This document shows positions 1 through 7,368 of a stretch of 64,000 nucleotides of DNA, piece after piece. The translations under genes were made by a program, and so were the position numbers. How positions within the stretch are numbered: position 1 is the first letter of the stretch; the number at the start of each line of letters is the position of its first letter. The stretch is from Pseudocitrobacter vendiensis (lineage in GTDB: Bacteria; Pseudomonadota; Gammaproteobacteria; Enterobacterales; Enterobacteriaceae), in the NCBI RefSeq assembly GCF_943590815.1, contig NZ_CALSBS010000011.1, positions 1-64,000 of the forward strand. The letters are read 5' to 3'. The notes beneath the pieces are model-generated. The model searched no databases. It was given only the letters and a program-made list of their open reading frames with translations, and had not been told where the DNA came from.

Positions 1-405
1 CACTAATTTTACTGACTGATGAAATCCACAGCGAAAGGCACGGTTATACGCACTTATCAACAGAATTATCCACAAAAAGGCATCACCAACGCAATGCAGA
101 GGGGTTTGCAGGCCAGATCAGCGGCCCTTCTACCTTTTATTAGTCAGTGGAAATCAGATGCGAGTACTCTTCTCATATCTCTATCTACTAATGTAGTAGG
201 TCAGCCTTTAGGGTATCTAAACAAGCGGTGCGGCAAATCATCAGGCCATGGCTATACTAAAGCACTTGCTTCTCTACAGTAGGATTGACGTGCCGCTTCT
301 CAACCAACTGACATCGTCTGGTCGCAAAAGCCGCATGCTTTATATACGCTTAGTGAGCTGTGCAGCATTTAAAGTCAATATATGTAAGAAAAATAGCTTT
401 CTCTA
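1..405. other. Left-edge stretch without a convincing gene
   Basis: No reading frame here looks like a real protein. An 87-codon frame at 19-282 has no recognisable domain, no ribosome binding site and a low-complexity composition. The stretch carries two DnaA-box-like nonamers (listed separately) and an AT-rich end that probably holds the promoter of the downstream glycosyltransferase gene, although I cannot point to a clear -35/-10 pair. Confidence 0.5.
54..74 (+). promoter_or_regulatory. Pair of DnaA-box-like nonamers
   Basis: TTATCAACA (54-62) and TTATCCACA (66-74) lie in the same orientation three bases apart. The second is a perfect match to the DnaA consensus TTATNCACA and the first differs at one position. 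Two boxes alone do not make an origin. They could bind DnaA, or be chance or a relic of a mobile element at the island edge. Confidence 0.35.
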
Positions 406-468
406 ATGAACCATGAGAGATTAAAGTCTTCCGGGAAGGAAATAAATGCTGGAATGAGGGAGAATATC

Positions 469-3132
469 ATGTTGCCAGGAGGAATATCCGACTTTACTGA
501 AGAAATATTAAAAAGAGAAACCGTTCAGCAACCAGTCATTTCCATTATTATTCCTGTTTACAATCGAGAAAAGGCGATCGCGCGTTGCCTAACAAAACTA
601 AAGCAATCTGACTACGACAAACGTAACATAGAACTCATCCTTATTGATGATTGCTCAACGGACAATAGCGTCAATGTTATTCTGCATTTTGTTTCCGCTT
701 TCCCCAATATTATTATCCTTAAAAGGAAAATAAACTCTGGAGGAGCCTCCACGCCAAGAAACCATGGGCTGGAAGTTGCAACTGGCAGATGGGTATTGTT
801 TATCGACTCTGATGATTATATTACACCTCATGCTCTCTCTGATGCAGTTGGTTTTGCTCAAACTGATACCACCATTGATATGGTATGCATGCCCTGTTTC
901 AAAGCAGAGGGAAGTCAACGAGCTATCAGCAGCTCCGCTTTTAACTATGAACAGAGCGTAAAGGGACTGACCTTCACACAAACGAAGCTTTATCGTTCAT
1001 TAACCGTTTTTGGAAAGCTTCTAAAAACGGATTTGATAAAGAAAAATCATATTACTTTTCCTGAACATATTCATATCAGAGAAGATAATTGGTTCATGAT
1101 GAAGATGTATTGCGCAGCCCGAAACATTGCCATTTTGGGAAACCATAAAAAGTATTATTTCATTAATGAAACTGATGATATTTCTTTAGCCGCTAAAGGA
1201 ACTAGCCCAGCTGTGGCGGTAAAGATATATCTGTCCGCCTATGATTTTGTCATGGCCCAACCGCATCTGGACATAGATGAAAAACATAACATCATTGCCC
1301 TTTATTTAAATCGATACACTAATATGATTAAACGAGGTGTATCAGCTCCGCGACTCCTGTTTATCCATTCAAAAGAAACACTTCAGGCGTTGCCTGGCAA
1401 TTCTTTATTATCAAAGGAAGCCAGAAACTTTATTTATGATCTCTTTTTAAACCGTGGCGAGAATAACCATATGCCTCTCAACCAGTTGATTAGTCAGGCT
1501 CGAAACGAACTCGATCGGTTAGATGTGCCGGCTCACCCAGCACCATTCCCGGAGTACGTGCTTTTTCTCAGTGTATGTAACGGTAAAGAACGTGCCCATA
1601 CAGTATGTGTGCAGGCAGATTCACTGGACAAAGCCTGGCTTAAAGGGATTTTGGCATTGCAGGATTGGCAAGATACCCAGGCAATTGCACCGGTCTGGCT
1701 TCGTGTAGACATCGTCGATAAAATCGAAACGTTATCCTGGGAGGCTCTGCAAGCAAAACTGAGCAAAACGAAACGCAATTACTTCCGTTTTGGCTTGAGC
1801 TTCGATTATCGCTTTCAGCACGCCATTCTTGAACATGAGATTCTCGCAAACGTTTTGTTGTACCAACAAACGGAGGGGGTTGCGACGCCAAATCCTATCA
1901 ATCTGGCGAGTTTTTCCCGTCAGAAATTTGGTTGTGAGTTGCAATGGCCTACACGTTCCGAACATCTACTCTGGCGTTTTACTACGCGAAGCTTATTTAC
2001 AGATGGCCAGCAGACCTACTCCATCGAACATCAGGGTAAACGTTCCGGTTATCGAAAACTGCCGCATTGGCAGGATGAACTCGATCCGATGATTTATTCA
2101 TCTGCTGATTACCTCAAACGCCAGGCACTTGAGACAGGCCGCTATCAGTATGGATGGTACCCCTGTTTCGATAAGCCCATCAAAGGGTACAACACCGTTC
2201 GGCATGCTGGATCAACCTACGCATTGCTGGAAGGTTGGGAAGTGACGCAAGACCCAGAACAATTTCGTACGATAGAGCAGGCATTAGACTATTTATCGAC
2301 TGAACTGATTCAGACCCGAACCCTGCCCGATGGCAGTGATGCAGATTTTCTGATCGATGAAGGAAATGAAATCAAACTGGGTGGTAACGCCGTCAGCATT
2401 CTCGCTTTTGCTAAATACACTGACGTCTCAGGTGATGAACGTTATTTATCACAAATGCAGCGACTGGCAAACGGTATCCGTTACATGCAAATTGCAGAAA
2501 CGGGGGGGTTTAACCATGTCTATGAAGCGGAAGATCTCTCCCTTAAAGCCGAACACAGAACCATTTACTATGATGGAGAGGCCACTTTTGCATTGATGCG
2601 TCTGTATGGGCTAACCCGTGATCCCCGCTGGCTGGCTATTGTTGAACGCGCGATGGACCATTTTATTGCTCAGAAACACTGGCAAGCTCACGATCACTGG
2701 ATGGGCTACGGCGTTAATGAACTTACCCTTTATCGCCCATTGGCGCGTTACTATAAATTTGGCCTGGATAACGTTCGCGATCACCTTGATTTCGTCATCA
2801 ACAGAGTGACGACCTATCCCACCCTACTGGAACTGATGATGGCCGCAGAACGGATGATCGACCGACTCGCGAACTCAGAACATAAAAATTTACTTGATGA
2901 TTTCGACATACAGAAATTTAGGATGGCCCTTGAAGCGCGCGCACGCTACCTGGCAAATGGTTTTTTCTGGCCAGAAATTGCGATGTTCTTCAAAAAACCC
3001 GACCGAATAAATGGCAGTTTCTTCATTCGCCATCATCGAATGCATGTCAGAATTGATGACGTCGGACATTATCTTTCAGGTTATGTTGCGTATCGCAAAT
3101 ATTGGCGCAAAAAGCATGGACTCAGAGCATAA
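469..3132 (+). CDS. Family 2 glycosyltransferase fused to an (alpha/alpha)-toroid-like domain
   Basis: Probable sugar transferase acting on a cell-surface glycan or on the neighbouring adhesin; the acceptor is unknown. The N-terminal part (about residues 20-240) is a GT-A family 2 domain with the SIIIPVYNREK nucleotide-binding strand, the DSDD metal-binding motif near residue 113 and an ED pair near 205 where the catalytic base usually lies. The general look resembles polyol-phosphate glycosyltransferases of the TarP/TarQ type. The C-terminal part (about 520-885) is rich in paired helices and Trp/Tyr/His and resembles six-hairpin glycosidase or epimerase toroids. I chose ATG 469 because GAGGGAG lies six bases upstream; an in-frame ATG at 406 has no such site. 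It is the first gene of the adhesin locus, 21 bases before the protease gene. Confidence 0.7.
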   Translation: MLPGGISDFTEEILKRETVQQPVISIIIPVYNREKAIARCLTKLKQSDYDKRNIELILIDDCSTDNSVNVILHFVSAFPNIIILKRKINSGGASTPRNHGLEVATGRWVLFIDSDDYITPHALSDAVGFAQTDTTIDMVCMPCFKAEGSQRAISSSAFNYEQSVKGLTFTQTKLYRSLTVFGKLLKTDLIKKNHITFPEHIHIREDNWFMMKMYCAARNIAILGNHKKYYFINETDDISLAAKGTSPAVAVKIYLSAYDFVMAQPHLDIDEKHNIIALYLNRYTNMIKRGVSAPRLLFIHSKETLQALPGNSLLSKEARNFIYDLFLNRGENNHMPLNQLISQARNELDRLDVPAHPAPFPEYVLFLSVCNGKERAHTVCVQADSLDKAWLKGILALQDWQDTQAIAPVWLRVDIVDKIETLSWEALQAKLSKTKRNYFRFGLSFDYRFQHAILEHEILANVLLYQQTEGVATPNPINLASFSRQKFGCELQWPTRSEHLLWRFTTRSLFTDGQQTYSIEHQGKRSGYRKLPHWQDELDPMIYSSADYLKRQALETGRYQYGWYPCFDKPIKGYNTVRHAGSTYALLEGWEVTQDPEQFRTIEQALDYLSTELIQTRTLPDGSDADFLIDEGNEIKLGGNAVSILAFAKYTDVSGDERYLSQMQRLANGIRYMQIAETGGFNHVYEAEDLSLKAEHRTIYYDGEATFALMRLYGLTRDPRWLAIVERAMDHFIAQKHWQAHDHWMGYGVNELTLYRPLARYYKFGLDNVRDHLDFVINRVTTYPTLLELMMAAERMIDRLANSEHKNLLDDFDIQKFRMALEARARYLANGFFWPEIAMFFKKPDRINGSFFIRHHRMHVRIDDVGHYLSGYVAYRKYWRKKHGLRA

Positions 3133-3153
3133 CCTTTACGGTAAAGCGGAGAA

Positions 3154-3855
3154 ATGAACGGGCCTATCGCGAATGTAGCGCAATATTCTTTCCGGAAACG
3201 GTGGTTATGCTGTGTTCTGGTGCTGTTGCTTTTCGTCGCGCCAGGATTGGTAGCCGGATGGGATTTCGACACTATCAATGCCCGAACCCAACGGCTTTAT
3301 GGACCGACGACACCTGCGACGCAACGTAATATCAATGATTGGGCCTTGCTGGTGAAAAGCCCATCATCGGGCGATGTTAAAGATAAACTGAACCGCGTTA
3401 ATCTTTTTTTTAACAGTCGAATACGCTTTCGCGATGACATTGCTGTCTGGAAGCAACAGGATTACTGGGCGACACCAATTGAACTCTTGCGCAAGGGAGC
3501 GGGAGATTGCGAAGACTACGCGCTGGCAAAATATTTTACTCTACGTGAGATGGGCGTTCCGGCAAGTCAATTACGTATCACGTATGTTAAAGCCTTGCAG
3601 TTAAATCAGGCTCATATGGTTCTGGCCTGGTACGCTACGCCCGATGCTATTCCGCTGATTCTCGATAATCTGAAAACGACAATTCTTCCTGCAACTCAGC
3701 GTAATGACCTTCTCCCGGTCTATTCCTTTAATGGACAGGGATTATGGGTGCCTCAGGCAGGTGGAAACAAACGCGTTGGCGATAGTAAAAAACTTTCTCG
3801 CTGGCAGGATCTTCTCACCAAGATGCGTGCAGAAGGATTTGTAATTAATGAATAG
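3154..3855 (+). CDS. LapG-like transglutaminase-like periplasmic cysteine protease
   Basis: Predicted periplasmic protease that releases a retention-module adhesin by cutting next to a di-alanine. The 233-residue protein has an N-terminal hydrophobic export segment (about residues 17-35) and then the bacterial transglutaminase-like cysteine proteinase domain. Its triad is readable as Cys119 in GDCEDYA, His154 in QAHMVLAW and Asp171 in LILDN. The acidic residues just after the Cys correspond to the calcium-binding region of LapG proteins. LapD follows ten bases downstream and a substrate-like adhesin with a TAAG site lies 3.5 kb downstream. In the known Lap system LapG is held inactive by c-di-GMP-bound LapD; the same role here is inferred from domain content and gene order. 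Confidence 0.85.
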   Translation: MNGPIANVAQYSFRKRWLCCVLVLLLFVAPGLVAGWDFDTINARTQRLYGPTTPATQRNINDWALLVKSPSSGDVKDKLNRVNLFFNSRIRFRDDIAVWKQQDYWATPIELLRKGAGDCEDYALAKYFTLREMGVPASQLRITYVKALQLNQAHMVLAWYATPDAIPLILDNLKTTILPATQRNDLLPVYSFNGQGLWVPQAGGNKRVGDSKKLSRWQDLLTKMRAEGFVINE

Positions 3856-3864
3856 GAAGTAGCC

Positions 3865-5808
3865 ATGTCTCTCTATAAACAGCTACTCATTGGAATTTGT
3901 CTGTTCACGCTGGTCATCTTTTGCGGCAGCTTTTATGTCACGCTGGAAAGCTCGCGCGAGCAGTATCATAACCAACTGAGTGCCCACGCCCAGGACAGCG
4001 CCACTGCACTGGGGCTTTCGCTGACAGCGAACATCGACGATCCGGTAATGACGGAGTTGATGGTGAACTCAATCTTCGATAGCGGGTACTTCTATCGTAT
4101 ACGGGTTGTGGATATCAAGAGCGGAAAACCGCTTATCGAAAGAGAAAACATGCCGCAAAGTGCCAGTGTCCCTGATTGGTTTGTGCATCTGGTCAGGCTA
4201 AATCCTGGGCAAGGAGAGGCTACGGTGATGCGTGGCTGGTCTCAGGTGGCGCGGGTGGAAGTTATTAGCCATCCGATGTTTGCCCTGACACGCCTGTGGG
4301 ATAGTCTCATCGCCAGTTTTATTTTGCTCAGCGTTTGTAGTGTGCTGTGCGTTCTGGGGGCAATGTTTATGTTGCGCCATAGTTTGCGTCCACTTAACTA
4401 CATCGTTGAACAAGCAATGGCAATCAGTCGTCGGGAATTTCTTAACCTTCCAGCCCGCCCCAAAACGCCAGAATTACGTCGCGTGGTGGAAGCAACGAAC
4501 ATGATGGTGAACCAGCTTAAGACCCTGTTTAGCGAACAGGCGTCACGAACCGAAAAGCTTCGAGAAGAAGCTTATAATGATAGCCTGACCGGGCTAAACA
4601 ACCGCCGAGCCTTTGACATTCAGTTGCAATCTCGCCTCAGTGACGAAGAGCACGCAGAGGGTCATCTGATTTTATTACGTGTTCAAGATTTGACAGGGCT
4701 TAACCATCGTCTGGGTGGCGCTAAAACTGATCAGTTATTGCAAGCTATCGCCGATACCCTTCATCAACTTCAGAAGCGGTTCCTTCACGGGGAAGGATTT
4801 CTTGCGCGCGTGCGTGGCGGCGAGTTCGCCATTATCACGCCTGCCATTTTGCCGCAGGAGATGGAAAACCTGATGGCAACCCTCAACACGCAATTAAGAT
4901 CACTTCACGAAACCGGCATGAGTGATGTAACGCCTGTAGCGCACTTCTCTCAAGTGGCATTCACCGTCGGTGATACCCCGCAGGCGGTGCTCTTACAGGC
5001 AGACCAGGCGCTGGCGATGGCAGAAACAGAAATGCGCTTTTTTGCCGATAGTCAGATGGCCGACAGTACAGAAAACGACGATGATCATCATCGCTGGCAT
5101 AACCGCCTGGAAGAAGTACTGCAGAATGGCGCATTTGAGCTTTTTTCCCAACCTGTTTATCAATGCAACAGGAATAATAGTATTCTGCACCAAAAAATAC
5201 TTGCCCGAATCAAAACTGAAGATGGCGAGATCATTCCTGCTGGTCGATTTATGCCATGGATCCATCGTCTTGCATTGAGTCGTCGTATGGATATTGTAAT
5301 GTTAAAACAAACATTAAAAGCAATGGAGATGAGCACGCAGCCCCTGGCACTCAGTATCAGTGGTGAAAGTGTTGCTGATGAAACCAGTATGAATGCCCTG
5401 CTACAACCGTTAAAAAATGCGCGACACCTTGCGGGTAAACTGACGCTGGAACTGGATGAAAATGAACTCCCTGATCCTGAGCAGGTTAGCCTTCTGGTAC
5501 AAAAACTGAACGCATTGGGTTGCCGCCTGGGCATTCAACACTTTGGTGGCCGCTTCCATCTGATTGGCAACTTGCCACAGTGGGGGCTTGCGTGGATCAA
5601 AGTCGACGGCGGTTACATCCGTAATATCGATCAGGAAGAAGATAAAAAGCTTTTCATCGAGGCCATCTACTGGGCCACACGCCAGATTAATCTCCCGCTC
5701 ATTGCGGAACGCGTTGAAACTGAGGGAGAACTCACCGTACTTGAAAACATTGGCCTGTATGGTGCAATGGGTCGTTACTTTAGCGACGCCAGTACCCTTA
5801 CTAAATAA
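3865..5808 (+). CDS. LapD-like inner-membrane c-di-GMP receptor with degenerate GGDEF and EAL domains
   Basis: Predicted inside-out signalling protein that sequesters the LapG-like protease when cytoplasmic c-di-GMP is high. The 647 residues read as TM helix (about 6-26), periplasmic LapD/MoxY-type domain (about 27-150), second TM (about 152-173), HAMP (about 174-225), GGDEF (about 240-390) and EAL (about 420-640). The GGDEF signature is RGGEF (317-321) and the EAL signature is replaced by KILAR (444-448), so both enzymatic activities are probably lost, as in P. fluorescens LapD. Later EAL-domain motifs such as KVDGGYIRN and IAERVET remain and could still bind ligand. AGGAAG precedes the ATG. 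It is co-transcribed with the protease gene. Confidence 0.87.
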   Translation: MSLYKQLLIGICLFTLVIFCGSFYVTLESSREQYHNQLSAHAQDSATALGLSLTANIDDPVMTELMVNSIFDSGYFYRIRVVDIKSGKPLIERENMPQSASVPDWFVHLVRLNPGQGEATVMRGWSQVARVEVISHPMFALTRLWDSLIASFILLSVCSVLCVLGAMFMLRHSLRPLNYIVEQAMAISRREFLNLPARPKTPELRRVVEATNMMVNQLKTLFSEQASRTEKLREEAYNDSLTGLNNRRAFDIQLQSRLSDEEHAEGHLILLRVQDLTGLNHRLGGAKTDQLLQAIADTLHQLQKRFLHGEGFLARVRGGEFAIITPAILPQEMENLMATLNTQLRSLHETGMSDVTPVAHFSQVAFTVGDTPQAVLLQADQALAMAETEMRFFADSQMADSTENDDDHHRWHNRLEEVLQNGAFELFSQPVYQCNRNNSILHQKILARIKTEDGEIIPAGRFMPWIHRLALSRRMDIVMLKQTLKAMEMSTQPLALSISGESVADETSMNALLQPLKNARHLAGKLTLELDENELPDPEQVSLLVQKLNALGCRLGIQHFGGRFHLIGNLPQWGLAWIKVDGGYIRNIDQEEDKKLFIEAIYWATRQINLPLIAERVETEGELTVLENIGLYGAMGRYFSDASTLTK

Positions 5809-5825
5809 CAATCAGGAGCGTATCC

Positions 5826-6167
5826 ATGCATTTCATCGAACGAGATAGTGACGGAAAAATTTTGCGTGTTGAGTCTTCTCCATTCCACGAATCAACGGAG
5901 CAGTATGAGGAAATAACCGCAGAAATTGCTGAATGGCTGAAAGTGAATACGCTACGTGTAGCCACATTGCAACAACTGCAGCAAAGTGATCTCGATATGG
6001 TTCGCGTACTTGAAGACCTGATAGAGGTTCTTATGAGCAAAGGAATCATAAGTATTACTGATTTACCTCCAGCAGCACAAAGTAAACTCCTCAATCGTGC
6101 GCAGGCTCGCCAAAGGCTAAGTGGGCTGGAAGGTTTAATTCAGGACGATGACGAAGGGTTAATTTGA
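5826..6167 (+). CDS. Small acidic protein of the Lap locus, function unknown
   Basis: A 113-residue soluble acidic protein with no signal peptide or transmembrane helix. It starts MHFIERDSDGKIL, has a helical centre (about 30-80) and ends in an acidic DDDEGLI tail. Small proteins of this kind next to lapD/lapG-type genes are often annotated as tryptophan synthase beta-subunit-like, a label with no functional support that I can see. AGGAGCG precedes the ATG, and only 17 bases separate it from lapD, so it belongs to the same transcript. It might be a cytoplasmic partner of the LapD-like receptor or of the secretion system, which is a guess from position alone. Confidence 0.7.
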   Translation: MHFIERDSDGKILRVESSPFHESTEQYEEITAEIAEWLKVNTLRVATLQQLQQSDLDMVRVLEDLIEVLMSKGIISITDLPPAAQSKLLNRAQARQRLSGLEGLIQDDDEGLI

Positions 6168-6188
6168 AAAGGAGTTACGTACTCACTG

Positions 6189-6238
6189 CTCGTTAAAGTA
6201 GGTGCTAATGATTTGATTATATAAGATTTTTTAACGAG
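6189..6238. repeat. Nine-base inverted repeat at a probable deletion junction
   Basis: CTCGTTAAA (6189-6197) is matched by its exact reverse complement TTTAACGAG (6230-6238) across 32 AT-rich bases. It sits just after a strong AAGGAG ribosome site that follows the stop at 6167 and just before the adhesin remnant. It may mark the scar of a deletion or transposition, or be a simple hairpin. Confidence 0.4.
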
Positions 6239-6697
6239 CTCATCAGATTAAATTCATACTTAAATCAAAAAATATTTTCCGGCTTACCACCAGATACAAC
6301 TCTCAATTACGACGGGAAAAACTATCTCGTTAATGATGATGGCGTCATCAAGATTGATGTTGATGGATCCACACTTGATGCCAACATCCTTCATCACGCA
6401 GAATCTGCCGATGATGAAGGCGGCTCTGCCTCAAAAGGTGGCATAGAGATATTGAATCAAACAACTGGAAGTAAGACGAACCCGATAAATACTGTCAATC
6501 TCAACGACATTGTGCATGACGGTGAACACGACGACCTGAGTTCTTTCATCAAAACCGATAACCTGGCAAATTCCCCCTCCCAGCCTGACGACGTGCAGCA
6601 TGTTCCGGCGGAGAGTGAAGGACAAAGTGACGTCTGGACGGGCAATGAGGCTGAACAACTCGATCATCTTATTGCTCAACCCGAACAAGATTTATAA
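6212..6697 (+). pseudogene. C-terminal remnant of a second Lap-type adhesin
   Basis: An open frame of 161 codons runs from the stop at 6209 to TAA at 6695 with no in-frame ATG; only a TTG at 6452 could start it. Its last 70 residues align with the end of the intact adhesin downstream. NLNDIVHDG corresponds to NFNDLLHNE, VQHVPAE to VKHVPAE, SDVW to SDVW, and QLDHLIAQPE to QVDNLIAKPE. A ribosome binding site (AAGGAG, about 6169) follows the previous gene with nothing to translate, as if the 5' part of a large gene had been deleted. It could instead be a short secreted protein using TTG, but the missing retention module argues for a relic. Confidence 0.7.
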
Positions 6698-6704
6698 TCA
6701 AAGA

Positions 6705-6737
6705 GTCGGCATTATTATTTATTTCGATAATGCCGAC
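6705..6737 (+). terminator. Hairpin after the adhesin remnant
   Basis: GTCGGCATTAT and ATAATGCCGAC form a perfect 11-base-pair stem with an AT-rich loop eight bases after the stop. No strong T run follows. It fits the original 3' end of the lost adhesin gene. Confidence 0.55.
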
Positions 6738-7368
6738 CATTAGCACTTTCTTAATCGTAAAATATTATCAAGCAAATACTCATTAATTAGTTAAGTTTTA
6801 ATTAATCTTAATGAATGATAAGACCAGGTAGAATGCATTAGGAATACGAAATATTATTTCTAGCACAGCACTCACGAACATATAAGGTTTACTTATAATT
6901 ATACACCATCAATAATTCACATCAATAAAACACACCTCACCGGCATCTTTCTCGAAATTAAAAAGCACAGCAATAGAATAAAAGACCATGTTTTTCATAG
7001 AGATAATGAAGTATAACCAAAAAATAATTTCTGGTTGAAATTTAATTTCAGATTACTACAATCAAACAACACAAAGCCCCACAAAACAACATTAGCTCAA
7101 GAGATTTCTTTACAGAACTATCTTAAGAAAACAACATTAAAATCAAAGAAACGACATATTCAGAGTATTATTTTATTACTACGAAACGAGTTTAATTAAT
7201 CCGCCGCCCCCATGGCGAACACTAGCGATGTAGCTCATAGAAATCTATATGAGATCATAACCATCGGAAACAGACAAACAGTGAAAAAAATCATGGAGAT
7301 ATATTAAGTTAAAAACACACCGCCATGAACAAATGGAAACGTTCACGTAAGATTAAGAGGAATGTATT
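6738..7368. other. AT-rich intergenic region upstream of the retention-module adhesin
   Basis: About 630 bases with no coding frame and markedly higher AT content than the flanking genes. It probably contains the adhesin promoter and may be bound by H-NS, as AT-rich islands often are, but I could not pick out a confident -35/-10 pair. The sequence ends with AGAGGAATG just before the adhesin start at 7369. Confidence 0.5.

Noticed and set aside
19-282. An 87-codon + strand open frame at the left edge
   Set aside because: No ribosome binding site, no domain and unusual composition; likely chance.
6452-6697. Open frame starting at TTG as a stand-alone small gene
   Set aside because: The frame continues upstream to 6212 and aligns only with the end of the neighbouring adhesin, so a relic is the simpler reading.
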